Numbered from the stretch's first letter, positions 27,501 to 36,584 are shown. The stretch is 64,000 nt of DNA from Bacteroidetes bacterium UBA2664 (GCA_002359315.1 DEMS01000013.1:72169-136168), one strand, 5' to 3'. Notes: generated by a model not told the origin, from the letters alone. Numbers and translations are program-made.

Positions 27501-28265
27501 AAGCTATTTGATGAAGCGAACGTACTTCTTGATAAGATTATCAATGAAAAGCTCTTCACTGCACACGGTGTGGCCGGACTTTTCCCTGCCAACTCCGTAG
27601 GGGATGATATTGAAGTTTACAGTGATGAGAGCCGTAAAAAAGTTATCAATCGTTTTCATGCATTGCGTCAGCAGTCGAAGAAGAGAAGTGGACAGCCCAA
27701 TAAAGCAATTTCCGACTATGTAGCGCCTAAAGAGACCGGAATCAAAGATTATATGGGTGCTTTTGCTGTTACTACGGGTCATGGTGTGTTAGATCTGGTC
27801 TCGAAATATGAGAAAGATAATGACGATTATAATGCCATTATGGTAAAGGCTCTGGCTGATCGACTAGCTGAGGCTTTTGCAGAATATCTTCACTTCGAAG
27901 TCCGAACCAAGCTTTGGGGATATGCAAAAGATGAAGACCTGGATAATAAAGAGCTTATTCGGGAAAACTATGTTGGAATTCGTCCGGCACCCGGATATCC
28001 GGCACAACCGGATCATACTGAAAAACCGGACCTGTTTGAACTGCTGAATGTTTCAGATCGGACAGGTATCACCCTTACTGAGCAGTTGGCGATGTCGCCG
28101 GCTTCATCGGTCTGTGGACTTTACTTCGCCCATCCGGAGGCTCAGTACTTTAATCTTGGAAATATCAGCAGAGATCAGATTGCAGATTATGCAAATCGAA
28201 AGGGGATGAGTGTGAAAGATCTTGAGAGATGGCTGGGGCCGAATCTGGCATACGATCCGGATTAG
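24567..28265 (+). CDS. metH: MetH, cobalamin-dependent methionine synthase
   Basis: 1232 residues from the ATG at 24567; a TTG at 24549 would add six residues. All four modules are present: homocysteine-binding domain (DGAMGTMIQGYNL; zinc cysteines in LNCALG and GGCCGT), pterin domain (NIGERTNVTGSAKF, MIDSSKW), cobalamin domain (GDVHDIGKNIV supplies the axial histidine; LSGLITPSLDEM) and the C-terminal AdoMet reactivation domain (ENYVGIRPAPGYPA). It transfers the methyl group of 5-methyl-THF to homocysteine. It is divergent from metF and 3 bp upstream of a GGCT-like gene. Its length matches E. coli MetH throughout. Confidence 0.97.
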   Translation: MSGSNHILYKLLKERIMVLDGAMGTMIQGYNLNEDDFRGSVFKDHTDDLKGNNDILCMTQPDIIREIHSEFLKAGADILETNTFSANPISQEDYKLQEHTYELNVAAAKVAREAADEFTAKNPDKPRFVAGAIGPTNRTLSLSPDVEDPGYRATTFDQLAEAYTEQIRGLVDGGVDTLLVETVFDTLNCKAAIYAIHQYGRKTGKQLPIMISGTIVDQSGRTLSGQTTEAFLTSVMHASPLLSIGLNCALGSKQMRPYIQDLSKNAPCFTSLYPNAGLPDEMGEYNETPDYMATQMREYATEGFVNIVGGCCGTTPDHIQAIAEEAKQHKPRTVPEPKPYLRLSGLEPLVIRPETNFVNIGERTNVTGSAKFKRLIKGEEYEEALSVAREQVEGGAQIVDINMDEALLDSEKVMKNFINLMAAEPDIARVPFMIDSSKWSVILEGLKTTQGKSVVNSISLKEGEEAFKEQARHILDFGASVVVMAFDEKGQADTLQRRREICKRAYDILTKDVGFAPQDIIMDPNILTVATGIDEHNNYAVDFIDTVRWIKENLPLAKVSGGLSNISFSFRGNNIVREAMHSAFLYHAIQAGLDMAIVNASQLEVYEEIEPELKELVEDVLLNRRDDATERLVDYADRVKDQDAGVADVKKDAWREESVEERIKHALVKGIVDYIEEDVEEARQKYPQPIEVIEGPMMAGMNVVGDLFGAGKMFLPQVVKSARVMKKGVAILIPFIEAEKAKNKSSEPKAKVLMATVKGDVHDIGKNIVAVVLRCNNYEVIDIGVMNSSDKILSAAKEHKVDVIGLSGLITPSLDEMVHVASEMKREDFSVPLLIGGATTSRMHTAVKIAPAYQHPVIHVLDASRSVTVVNRLVSKTLKTDFVNEIATEYEDLRTQYSSRNKKKSYLSLEKARLNRTKIDWEKAVIHAPDQPGVTEYKNMSLEVLRRYIDWGPFFIAWEMKGKFPDILNDKKAGKEARKLFDEANVLLDKIINEKLFTAHGVAGLFPANSVGDDIEVYSDESRKKVINRFHALRQQSKKRSGQPNKAISDYVAPKETGIKDYMGAFAVTTGHGVLDLVSKYEKDNDDYNAIMVKALADRLAEAFAEYLHFEVRTKLWGYAKDEDLDNKELIRENYVGIRPAPGYPAQPDHTEKPDLFELLNVSDRTGITLTEQLAMSPASSVCGLYFAHPEAQYFNLGNISRDQIADYANRKGMSVKDLERWLGPNLAYDPD

Positions 28266-28268
28266 AAC

Positions 28269-28706
28269 GTGTCTAAAGAAATCCCCTTCATAGAGAGCGA
28301 TCACCTTTTCGTATATGGAACCCTGCGTAAGTCTATTGCCCCATCGAAAGATATTCGGCATTTACTCCGGCATGAAGCTGAATTTCAGGGAGTAGCTACC
28401 GTACCGGGAAGATTATATGATATCGGGAGTTATCCCGGATTGATTTTATCTGAAAATTTGGATGAGACCGTGACCGGTGAACTCTATAAGATCAAAAATA
28501 AGAGAGTTGTCCTGAACACGTTTGATCAGTATGAAGGATCTGTTGAACCGTTTCCAAAACCGTGGGAATATCAACGCGTACTCGCAGAGGTATCAACGGC
28601 GGATGGTTCTAAAGTGCTCTCATGGCTCTACACCTATCAATGGGATGTTGCAGATGAGAAACTCATTAAATCCGGAGATTATCTGAATTTTTTGGACCAA
28701 CAGTAA
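28269..28706 (+). CDS. Gamma-glutamylcyclotransferase-like (GGCT/AIG2) protein
   Basis: 145 residues from a GTG 3 bp after the metH stop, so it is probably co-translated. The substrate-loop motif FVYGTLRKS (YGTL for YGSL) and the putative catalytic glutamate in FDQYEGS are present. The family cleaves gamma-glutamyl amino acids to 5-oxoproline or related amides. The ending EKLIKSGDYLNFL fits. It is convergent with the Spy-like gene at 28712, 5 bp away. Confidence 0.85.
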   Translation: MSKEIPFIESDHLFVYGTLRKSIAPSKDIRHLLRHEAEFQGVATVPGRLYDIGSYPGLILSENLDETVTGELYKIKNKRVVLNTFDQYEGSVEPFPKPWEYQRVLAEVSTADGSKVLSWLYTYQWDVADEKLIKSGDYLNFLDQQ

Positions 28707-28711
28707 CGAGT

Positions 28712-29164
28712 TTAATTTCGCCCTCTTTGAAAATCCGGCCGGTTCGATCGTACACTGTCCGGATGTAAAACACTATCCATTCTTTGTAATTGTTCACTGT
28801 TCAGAGTCTCCGATATCTCATCCCGAAATTCACGATACCGTTGTAATACATATTCGTGTTCGCTCATTCTATTTTGCCGTATGGTTTCACGAAGTTCATC
28901 AGTGTATGTTTTCATGGCGGGGAAAAACAGCCTCTGCTGTTCATCGGATAGATCCAGCCTTCTTGCCAGGCGATTCCGGCCGCGTTCCATTCTTTCGGCC
29001 TGACTCATGTCACCGGGCCCTTGCCATCTTCCTTCACCCCCTCTTTCCTGTTCAAATGCGGGATGGGTTCTCAGCGAAAAAGTGCTTTTGACCAGATATC
29101 CTGACGCAAAACCTACAAGAAAAATTAAAATAAAAGAGAGTACTACTTTGGTTTTTGTATTCAT
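28712..29164 (-). CDS. Membrane-anchored Spy/CnrX-like periplasmic protein
   Basis: 150 residues. One N-terminal TM (about 7-25, VVLSFILIFLVGFASGYLV), then a Gly/Arg/Met-rich linker and a helical hairpin with DLSDEQQRLFFPAM and LNSEQLQRMDSVL, the two LTxxQ-like motifs of Spy, CpxP and CnrX. Such proteins sense metal or misfolded protein in the periplasm. It is the last gene after an ECF sigma and its anti-sigma factor, matching the sensor place of CnrYXH-type systems. No obvious metal ligands are seen (a single His in MSEHEYV). Confidence 0.65.
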   Translation of the reverse strand: MNTKTKVVLSFILIFLVGFASGYLVKSTFSLRTHPAFEQERGGEGRWQGPGDMSQAERMERGRNRLARRLDLSDEQQRLFFPAMKTYTDELRETIRQNRMSEHEYVLQRYREFRDEISETLNSEQLQRMDSVLHPDSVRSNRPDFQRGRN

Positions 29165-29175
29165 TTTGGTTGGTT

Positions 29176-29643
29176 TTATTGTTCAATCCATTCATCCAAA
29201 TAGGTCACATAGTCGTCGGAAACGACATCTGATTCCGGATAAATTAATTCTTCTAAAGCTATCTCAGTATCTGCAACACCGGGCTGACTCAGATTAAAAA
29301 CAGAGGTTATTGCAAGTATCAAAAAGGAAGCTGCCAGGGCGTACTTTTTGAACCAAAGAACGGTGATATTTTCAAAATTCAAACCAGGATTTTGACTTTT
29401 CGTGAGTCCGATTTTATTCAGAATTACAGAGATCTGATTTCTGTTTTGATGTTCGTTAAGCTCACCGTAGATATTTGAAAAATCGGGCAAATCCATGATG
29501 CTGTAGTAATCTTTCAGCAATTCAGGATGAGCTTGAAGATCTTTTTCCAGATCAGCGATCTCTTTTTGATTCAGAAATCCATCTGCCGCATCGTTAATAC
29601 GGATTTCCAAACGTTCGGTTTGTTCATTTTTAATACTTTTCAT
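29176..29643 (-). CDS. Probable anti-sigma factor, single TM
   Basis: 155 residues: a charged cytoplasmic N-terminus with a DLEKDLQAHPELLKDYYS helix, a TM at about 102-119 (KYALAASFLILAITSVF) and a short acidic periplasmic tail. It shows no zinc-binding HxxxCxxC motif, so it is not a ZAS anti-sigma. It overlaps the upstream sigma-factor gene by 4 bases (ATGA), the usual sign of a sigma/anti-sigma pair. The assignment rests on position and topology. Confidence 0.7.
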   Translation of the reverse strand: MKSIKNEQTERLEIRINDAADGFLNQKEIADLEKDLQAHPELLKDYYSIMDLPDFSNIYGELNEHQNRNQISVILNKIGLTKSQNPGLNFENITVLWFKKYALAASFLILAITSVFNLSQPGVADTEIALEELIYPESDVVSDDYVTYLDEWIEQ

Positions 29644-30167
29644 GATCGTTCTATTCCCATCTGTTTCAGCATGATTGCCAATTCTTTTCGTGCTCTGAAC
29701 ATTCTGTTTTTAATTGTTTCTTCATTCAGGTCGGTTATTTCAGCTATTTCCGGATAGCTTAACCCATCGATTGTTTTCATGACTACTATTGATCGCAATA
29801 ATTCCGGAAGTTGAGCAATGGCCTTTCTCATCATTAATACCTGATGATCAAGATTCTCTAACCCATCATTATTGTCATCAATTGAAATCTCCAGATCTTC
29901 AACAGGTGTATTGCTCATTAACTTTTCCTTTTTCCTTTTTCTAAACTCATCAATTGCCAGGTTTCGTGCGATTGAATAGAGCCATGTATACATTGATGCA
30001 TCTTCACGAAACGTGTCCAAATTGAGATACGCTTTTAAAAAAGTTTCCTGAAGAAGATCTTCAGCGTCAACAGAACTTCCTGCAAGGTAGGCTCTCATAG
30101 CACGATGGAGTCTAGGATAGAGTTCTTCAACACTTCTTGTGAACTCTCTGTCCATATGATTATCCAT
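29640..30167 (-). CDS. ECF-family RNA polymerase sigma factor
   Basis: 175 residues. Region 2 spans about 8-77 (AEDLLQETFLKAYLNL, MYTWLYSIARNLAIDEFRKRK); region 4 about 115-165 (LPELLRSIVVMK, LSYPEIAEITDLNEETIKNRMFRARKEL). Regions 1.1 and 3 are absent, as in group 4 sigma factors. It is followed, with a 4-base overlap, by the anti-sigma gene and then by a Spy-like gene, and preceded by a secreted LTxxQ protein 28 bp away, so the four form an envelope-stress operon. Confidence 0.95.
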   Translation of the reverse strand: MDNHMDREFTRSVEELYPRLHRAMRAYLAGSSVDAEDLLQETFLKAYLNLDTFREDASMYTWLYSIARNLAIDEFRKRKKEKLMSNTPVEDLEISIDDNNDGLENLDHQVLMMRKAIAQLPELLRSIVVMKTIDGLSYPEIAEITDLNEETIKNRMFRARKELAIMLKQMGIERS

Positions 30168-30195
30168 AGTTTTTCCATCGTTATTTGATCATAGA

Positions 30196-30927
30196 CTACC
30201 GATTTCTTTGAATTCCCATGCCCCTGCCTGCGGATCGCTGTCGCCCGTTTGCAAAAGCCGGTCTGAGTGTGCGATACTCGGTAACAGTAATCTTGCTCAT
30301 CAATTCATCCTGAATTGAACGAATTTCAGTGACATTTTCAACCATCATTTCACGATCTGGTTCGCCACTGTTTTCAATACGGTGTAATTGATTCTCTTTT
30401 TGAATTTCAGTGATACGATTTAATAAATCAATAACTTCTTCAGCTTTATCACTATCAGAGATGGTACGTTCAACCAGGGTTCTGTTTTGCAGCATGCGAA
30501 CTTCAGATCGGTTTTCAACTCTTTCTCTCTGAATATCAAGTAATTTGGCTTTTTGTTCATCTGTTAAGATGTCCATCATAGCGTTTCTATGTTCACTTCG
30601 AAGGGCTGCAAAATTGGAACGGTCAAGGCGGTTAATATTCGAATTGGGCCGCATCACACCTTTTTGTTGTCCGCGTACAGCTCTTTGCTGCTGTCCCATT
30701 CGGCCACTTTGACGGCCACTCTGCATTGCAGAACGCCGATCCGCCTGAAGAGTCAAAAGTTCCGATTTTTGCTGATCAGTTAATTCCAAGACATCACCAT
30801 ACTGAACGATAAAATTTTGAACCCCGGGTTGTGCATTTACACGGTTCGGTTGTGCGTTCATTGAAGAGTAAGCTCCCAAAGAAAAAAGGAGGAGGATTGT
30901 TAAAAACGTTTTCATTTTATTCACCAT
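30196..30927 (-). CDS. Secreted LTxxQ/Spy-type helical protein
   Basis: 243 residues with a signal peptide (MKTFLTILLLFSLGAYS after MVNK; cleavage near MNAQP). Two Spy-like motifs are visible: LELTDQQKSELLTLQADR and ILTDEQKAKLLDIQRER, separated by a Gln/Arg-rich linker. The rest is helical, with RMGQQQRAVRGQQKG and a final GRQRSAGRGMG, so it is strongly basic. A periplasmic chaperone or metal-binding role is likely. It is the first gene of the sigma-factor operon and could be one of the factor's own targets. Confidence 0.65.
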   Translation of the reverse strand: MVNKMKTFLTILLLFSLGAYSSMNAQPNRVNAQPGVQNFIVQYGDVLELTDQQKSELLTLQADRRSAMQSGRQSGRMGQQQRAVRGQQKGVMRPNSNINRLDRSNFAALRSEHRNAMMDILTDEQKAKLLDIQRERVENRSEVRMLQNRTLVERTISDSDKAEEVIDLLNRITEIQKENQLHRIENSGEPDREMMVENVTEIRSIQDELMSKITVTEYRTLRPAFANGRQRSAGRGMGIQRNR

Positions 30928-31116
30928 AGGTTATGTTTTTATGACTACTAATTCTATGGTTTTGACGTCGAAAATGAGTATGGGTTTGATATTTTTTGAA
31001 TCATTTTTCCAAAAATGGTTTAAAAAAGCGCTTCCGATATGATAAGCAGTCAAAGAAAAATGATTTTAATGGATGGAATGGCTATCTATAGGCTAATTAA
31101 GCTTTAAAATCGAACT

Positions 31117-33912
31117 ATGAATTGGAAAGAAACAATAGAATTTTACGCGAAAAAGGCTCAAATAAGTGAGCCTCTTACTAAAAATTTAATCTCATTAACG
31201 GGTTTATTAGAAGAGTATTTGATAAAGAGGGGGCAGACTTCTCTTGATGAATTGTCGGCTGAGTTACCTGCGCAAACCGCAGCTGTATTTAAAGACAAAA
31301 CGGATAAAGAGAATGAAATACTACAGGAGAGAATTCGTGAAATGAGTCTGGATGAGATCCGGGATCTGTTAAGACTCACCACCATCTTTTTTCACCTGGT
31401 AAACTCTCTGGAACAGCACGAAATTATCCGAATAAATAGAGAACGGGCTAAAACCATTGATATAGATCATCCACGTCCCGAAAGTATTGCGGATGCGCTG
31501 AAGTTTTTTAAAAAAGAAGGATATAGTTATGATGACGCTCTTGCTGTCTTTTTGAAACTGGATATTCAACCAACAATCACGGCTCACCCAACCGAGGCAC
31601 GACGCAGAAGCATTCTGCATAAACAAGAGAATGTGACTTCTATGATCGGGGATGTGGATAGTGAAGATCTTACCCCCAATGAAAGAGAAGCCAAACTCAA
31701 ACAGATTGTCAATGAAATTGCCTTGTTGATTTCAACGGATGAAGTGAGGTCTGAGCGACTTACCGTTGAAGATGAAGTAGAAAATGGACTTTTCTACTTC
31801 ACTTCGTCAATCTGGAAGACGATACCCCGGCTATATGATGAAGTCCGGGCCGGTTTTGAACAGCAATATAACCGTGTTCCGGATCTGCCCATCATTATGA
31901 AATACAGATCATGGATTGGGAGTGATCGCGATGGCAATCCGAATGTAACAAGAGATGTGACCTGGAAGACTCTTATAGAACATCGAAGCGCCGTACTGAA
32001 ACTCTATCTGACAGAGCTTGAAAAAACCAGAAGGTATCTATCCATTTCTCAAAATCTGGTAAATATATCCGATGATCTGCTAAAATCTTTGAAGAAGGAT
32101 GAGCAGGAAGTCCCACTCAGCACTCAGTATAAACGACACTATAAAAATGAGCCGTATCGACGTAAGTTGACGCATATTATGCATCGGATGCGCAATATGT
32201 TAAATGATCTCAAAGGGAGTGAACAGGACATTTTGGAATCATCGCAAGAGTATAGAGCCGCCGATTTTATCCATGATTTAGAGCTGATTTCAGACTCACT
32301 GAAAGAGAATGGGTTGGAAGATGTAGCGCGTTATGGCGAATTTAATGATTTAAAAATACGTGCCAATACGTTTGGTTTTCATATGGCGGCATTGGATATC
32401 CGTCAACACAGTGGTGTTCATGAAAAAGCTGTGGATGAACTTCTATCTGAAGCCAATGTATATGATGGATACTCAAAGTTAGATGAGGAGGAGAAAGTAA
32501 AGCTTCTGGTTCAGGAACTTCGAAATCCGCGGCCATTAGCTCCTATTCATGCGAAGTTAAGTAAACCAACGGTTGAAATACTGAATGTATTCAAGCTGGT
32601 AAATAACATTTTAGAACTGGATGAAAATGCTTTCGGCAGTTATATCATTAGCATGACTCATGGCGTTAGTGATATGCTGGAAGTTGTCATGCTCGCAAAA
32701 GAGACCGGTTTATGGTGGATCAAGAATGATGCAGTAGAGAGTAAAATTGATGTTGTACCTCTTTTTGAAACCATTGAAGATCTTGAAATCAGTGCAAAAC
32801 TGATGGATGATATCATTAAAAATCCGGTATATAGTCTGCAATTGAAGGCCAGGAATAATTTTCAGGAGATTATGCTCGGATATTCGGATAGCAATAAAGA
32901 TGGGGGTTATTGGATGGCCAACTGGGCTCTTCAGAAAGGGCAGCTTGAACTGGGGCAACTACTGAGGAAGCATGATATTGACTTTAGACTCTTTCATGGC
33001 CGTGGAGGTACGGTTGGCAGGGGCGGCGGACGTTCTAACAGAGCGATTTTGGCGCTGCCGTCGATCAGCAATAATGGCCGTATACGATTTACTGAACAGG
33101 GTGAGATCATCTCATTTCGCTATTCCCTGCCGGAAATTACCCGTAGACATCTTGAGCAGGTTGTAAATGCAGTTGTGAGAGTAACGGCCGGTGAAGGGCA
33201 GAAGCCGATTCAAGATGGGGATCGGGCGGAAGAGATTATGAATCAGATTGCAGAAGGCTCAATGAAAGCATACAGAGAACTGATAGACGATGAGAGTTTT
33301 TGGCCCTGGTTTAAGAAAATTACACCGGTGGAACACATCGGGAACTTGCCGATTGCTTCACGGCCGGTTTCGCGGGGCGGCGACAAAGGCCTTCAATTTG
33401 AAAACCTAAGAGCTATTCCCTGGGTATTTGGCTGGACTCAAGTGCGTTATAATGTACCCGGTTGGTATGGTTTAGGAACTGCAATGGAAGAAATGATCAA
33501 AAACGATCCTTCCGTATTAGATGCATTGAAAAAGTGGTACAATGAGTGGAGTTTCTTCGGTACAATCGTGGACAATGCACAGCGAGAGCTTGCCAGAACG
33601 CATTTATTGACCACCCGGATCTATAATCATCGAGAGTCGAGTAAACTGCACGACACAATCCTGATGGATTATGAAAAGACGAGAAAATTAATTCTGGAAA
33701 TTACAGATCAAAATGAAATCCTGGATATGCGGAAAGTGATTCAGAATTCGATTGAGTTTCGGAATGTGTTTACCTATCCATTAAATGTGATGCAGGTAGA
33801 ACTGTTAAACAGATGGGAAAATGCAGAATCGGAAGAGGAGATCAGGGAGTTAAAGCTGGCACTCTTCTTGAGTATCAACGGTGTATCAGCTGCGATGCAA
33901 AGTACCGGGTAG
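31117..33912 (+). CDS. ppc: Phosphoenolpyruvate carboxylase
   Basis: 931 residues, standard for bacterial PEPC. Catalytic H157 is in TITAHPTEARRRS; the second signature is GYSDSNKDGGYWMANW; the mobile loop FHGRGGTVGRGGGRSNRAI and the C-terminal end are intact. It carboxylates PEP to oxaloacetate to refill the TCA cycle. The gene stands alone, with a strong terminator 28 bp downstream. Confidence 0.97.
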   Translation: MNWKETIEFYAKKAQISEPLTKNLISLTGLLEEYLIKRGQTSLDELSAELPAQTAAVFKDKTDKENEILQERIREMSLDEIRDLLRLTTIFFHLVNSLEQHEIIRINRERAKTIDIDHPRPESIADALKFFKKEGYSYDDALAVFLKLDIQPTITAHPTEARRRSILHKQENVTSMIGDVDSEDLTPNEREAKLKQIVNEIALLISTDEVRSERLTVEDEVENGLFYFTSSIWKTIPRLYDEVRAGFEQQYNRVPDLPIIMKYRSWIGSDRDGNPNVTRDVTWKTLIEHRSAVLKLYLTELEKTRRYLSISQNLVNISDDLLKSLKKDEQEVPLSTQYKRHYKNEPYRRKLTHIMHRMRNMLNDLKGSEQDILESSQEYRAADFIHDLELISDSLKENGLEDVARYGEFNDLKIRANTFGFHMAALDIRQHSGVHEKAVDELLSEANVYDGYSKLDEEEKVKLLVQELRNPRPLAPIHAKLSKPTVEILNVFKLVNNILELDENAFGSYIISMTHGVSDMLEVVMLAKETGLWWIKNDAVESKIDVVPLFETIEDLEISAKLMDDIIKNPVYSLQLKARNNFQEIMLGYSDSNKDGGYWMANWALQKGQLELGQLLRKHDIDFRLFHGRGGTVGRGGGRSNRAILALPSISNNGRIRFTEQGEIISFRYSLPEITRRHLEQVVNAVVRVTAGEGQKPIQDGDRAEEIMNQIAEGSMKAYRELIDDESFWPWFKKITPVEHIGNLPIASRPVSRGGDKGLQFENLRAIPWVFGWTQVRYNVPGWYGLGTAMEEMIKNDPSVLDALKKWYNEWSFFGTIVDNAQRELARTHLLTTRIYNHRESSKLHDTILMDYEKTRKLILEITDQNEILDMRKVIQNSIEFRNVFTYPLNVMQVELLNRWENAESEEEIRELKLALFLSINGVSAAMQSTG

Positions 33913-33930
33913 ATATCAAAAAGGGAATGC

Positions 33931-33985
33931 AAAAAATTAAGCCTCCGTTTGCAAATCAATTGCAAACGGAGGCTTTTTATTTTTT
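33931..33985. terminator. Bidirectional rho-independent terminator
   Basis: A perfect 14-bp stem (33941-33954 with 33960-33973, 5-base loop) is followed by TTTTT on the plus strand and preceded by AAAAAATTAA, which gives a T-rich tail on the minus strand. It can stop ppc from the left and the sugar-porter operon from the right. Confidence 0.92.
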
Positions 33986-34058
33986 CTTCTGATAGCTCAA
34001 CTTCGCCGTCAACTTCGCCGAGGCTACGCAGACCAAGAAGGCTACGTAGAGCAGGCTG

Positions 34059-35492
34059 CTAACTCTGTACGTCTCTTGACATGTCTTCGAGTGTACGTCC
34101 TTTCGTTTCAACTACATATTTCTTCACAAAGAAATAAGCGATCAGTCCAAATGCGGCATAGATTCCATATGACAAGCCGAGTCCAATATTTGCGAGGAAA
34201 ATCGGGAATGTCATCGTTACCGCGAAGTTGGAACTCCAATGTACCAATCCACAAACAGCAAGTGCGGCTCCACGGAATTGATTCGGGAACATCTCGCCCA
34301 GCATTACCCACATAATCGGTCCCCATGTAACGGCAAAGAATGCGATATAACCATTCGCAGCTAATAGCGCATAAATACCCAGTCCGCCCAGTTCAAGATC
34401 ACCGGTTGCAATATTTGCAGTGCCCATACTGAACAGAATTGCCAGGATTCCCAACATGACAGCCTGACCCAGCGCACCGATCATCAACAGTGGTTTTCGA
34501 CCCACTTTGTCGATGAGTGCAATTGCTACAAATGTAAATAGCACATTTACAGAACCACTAATAACATTCTGCATCAACGCATCCGCCTCTGTAAAGCCGG
34601 CAGCTTGCCAAAGGGTAGCACCATAGTAGAATACCACATTGATACCGGTGAACTGCTGCAGTGTAGTAAGACCAAGCCCAACCCAAATAATGGGCTGCAG
34701 TTTGCCGGTGTGCTTGCTTATGATATCAGACAGTCTGGGTTTACGATCTTTCTCAAGTGTAGACTGAATATCAATGATCTTAGCATCTGCTTCTGCATCA
34801 TTACTGATACTGCTCAGTACTGCTTTTGCTTTATCTATCAGTCCGGCCGCCACGAGGTATCGTGGAGATTCCGGTATAAAGATCAGCCCAAGGAAAAAGA
34901 TTGATGCCGGGATAATTTCTACCCAAAACATCCACTGCCATGCATCAGCACCGGCCCAAAGAGCTTCTGAAGCTCCGCCGGCTGCTCCGGCGATCATATA
35001 GTTACTTAGAAAAGCGACAAACAGGCCAATCACGATCATCAACTGCTGTAGTGTCGTTAAGGCTCCCCGAACTTTTGCAGGGGCGATTTCAGATATGTAT
35101 GCAGGTGCGAGTATACTTGCGGCACCAACAGCCAATCCACCTAAAATACGAGCAGCTACAAAGGCTCCTGAGGTTGCGGCAGCACCTGAGCCGTAAGCAC
35201 TGATTATAAAGGCAATGGAAGTGATGATCAAGACAGGTTTTCGTCCGAATTTATCAGCAAGAGTTCCTGCAAAAAATGCACCGGCAGCACAACCAAGAAG
35301 CATTGAAGCCACGTTAAAACCGGTACCCACTGCATCAGAATCAAAAGCACCCTGAAGAGCATCTACAGTACCGTTTATAACGCCACTATCAAAGCCAAAT
35401 AGAAAGCCTCCGATCGCTGCAATAATTGAGAGGAATATGACTCTTCCCATATTGACATTTTCATCCGGATTTGAAGGATTATTAGTATTCAT
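34059..35492 (-). CDS. MFS sugar porter (XylE/GLUT-type)
   Basis: 477 residues, 12 TM segments. Sugar-porter signatures are present: FGFDSGVINGT in TM1, DKFGRKPVL and DKVGRKPLL (motif A in both halves), PESPRYL after TM6, QQFTGINVVFYYG in TM7 and ETKGRTLEDM at the C-terminus. It takes up a hexose or pentose, probably with H+ or Na+. It lies 83 bp downstream of a ROK sugar kinase on the same strand, so import and phosphorylation are coupled. The specificity (glucose, galactose, xylose) cannot be fixed. Confidence 0.93.
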   Translation of the reverse strand: MNTNNPSNPDENVNMGRVIFLSIIAAIGGFLFGFDSGVINGTVDALQGAFDSDAVGTGFNVASMLLGCAAGAFFAGTLADKFGRKPVLIITSIAFIISAYGSGAAATSGAFVAARILGGLAVGAASILAPAYISEIAPAKVRGALTTLQQLMIVIGLFVAFLSNYMIAGAAGGASEALWAGADAWQWMFWVEIIPASIFFLGLIFIPESPRYLVAAGLIDKAKAVLSSISNDAEADAKIIDIQSTLEKDRKPRLSDIISKHTGKLQPIIWVGLGLTTLQQFTGINVVFYYGATLWQAAGFTEADALMQNVISGSVNVLFTFVAIALIDKVGRKPLLMIGALGQAVMLGILAILFSMGTANIATGDLELGGLGIYALLAANGYIAFFAVTWGPIMWVMLGEMFPNQFRGAALAVCGLVHWSSNFAVTMTFPIFLANIGLGLSYGIYAAFGLIAYFFVKKYVVETKGRTLEDMSRDVQS

Positions 35493-35575
35493 TTCATCAT
35501 GTTAGTTTTAGGTTAAGTAAGGTAAAAGTGGTAGATCCATCGCAAAGTCACACCCCTACAGATGTAAACATTGAC

Positions 35576-36541
35576 CTATTTGAGTGTATCAATTTCATTC
35601 CAAATAAGAGCACTGGCACCCAATACCGCAGCATTTCTATCCTTCAATTCAGAGGGTATCAATTCTACTTTATTTTTAAAAAGCGGCATCAAATAATGCT
35701 CCATCCATTTTTTTGTCGGTTTTAACAGAAGATCACCTGATTTAGATAACCCGCCGAAAAAGAAAAATGCTTTAGGACTCAGGGTAACGATAGCATCCGC
35801 CAATATCCGCCCCAATATTTTAGCGGTGAACTCAAAAGAACTGAGTGCCAGCGGGTCCCCATTTTTTGCTGCTTCATAAATAACTTCTGCATCCATTTCC
35901 TCAAAAGTGTAATTCACCAATTCCGATCCCATGGTATCATTAGACATCAACTCAAAGAGTGTTCTCTTAATCCCCGGAGCGGATACATACGTTTCCAAAC
36001 AGCCATGATTTCCACAGCCACACTGACGTCCATTTTCTTCAACATTCACATGACCCAATTCCCCTGCAAACCCATCATGGCCATAGACCAGATTGCCGTT
36101 TACTACAATCCCGCTGCCCAATCCGGTACCTAAAGTGATCATCACGTAGTTATTTATATTTTTTGCTCCTCCATAAACTTTCTCTCCGAGAGCTGCAGCA
36201 TTGGCGTCGTTGGTAAGAATGATAGGCAGCTCGTAGTACTCTTTCATTAAATCTGTGAACGGGATAATCCCTTTCCACTTCAAATTAGACGCCATTTCAA
36301 TGGTTCCTTTATGGTAATTCCCATTGGGTGCACCGATACCGATTCCTACAATCTGGTATGGTTTCTCTAATTTTTTTTCCGCTTCTTTGAGTATTGAAAC
36401 GAGGTTTTCCAGATACTCTTCAACTGTTTCGTATGGATCTGTAGGCGAAGAATTTTCGAGATGTATTTTTCCGTCCCGGTCAACAAATCCGGTTTTGGTA
36501 AATGTGCCCCCTATGTCAATACCAATTACATACTCTTTCAT
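35576..36541 (-). CDS. ROK-family sugar kinase (glucokinase-like)
   Basis: 321 residues from the ATG at 36541, chosen over an ATG 17 codons earlier because AGGAAGG lies 11 bases upstream (36553-36559) and the family start KEYVIGIDIGGTFTK follows at once. The phosphate loop DIGGTFTKTG, GELGHVNVEENG and the zinc-binding CGCGNHGCLETY motif are intact. No helix-turn-helix precedes the kinase, so it is an enzyme and not a repressor. It heads an operon with the sugar porter. Confidence 0.92.
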   Translation of the reverse strand: MKEYVIGIDIGGTFTKTGFVDRDGKIHLENSSPTDPYETVEEYLENLVSILKEAEKKLEKPYQIVGIGIGAPNGNYHKGTIEMASNLKWKGIIPFTDLMKEYYELPIILTNDANAAALGEKVYGGAKNINNYVMITLGTGLGSGIVVNGNLVYGHDGFAGELGHVNVEENGRQCGCGNHGCLETYVSAPGIKRTLFELMSNDTMGSELVNYTFEEMDAEVIYEAAKNGDPLALSSFEFTAKILGRILADAIVTLSPKAFFFFGGLSKSGDLLLKPTKKWMEHYLMPLFKNKVELIPSELKDRNAAVLGASALIWNEIDTLK

Positions 36542-36576
36542 TCTATACTTATCCTTCCTGTTATGGTTTATCAAAG

Positions 36577-36584
36577 CAAATGTA
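36577..36584 (-). promoter_or_regulatory. Candidate -7 element of the ROK-sugar porter operon
   Basis: On the minus strand this reads TACATTTG, a perfect TAnnTTTG. Transcription would begin about 29 bases before the ATG at 36541. A -33 TTTG is found only 14 bases further upstream, closer than usual, so the promoter is tentative. Confidence 0.4.

Noticed and set aside
34000..34058. Repeated words (AACTTCGCCG, GGCTACG) downstream of the sugar porter
   Set aside because: Low-copy short words without a clear unit or hairpin; the terminator at 33931-33985 explains the region's function better.
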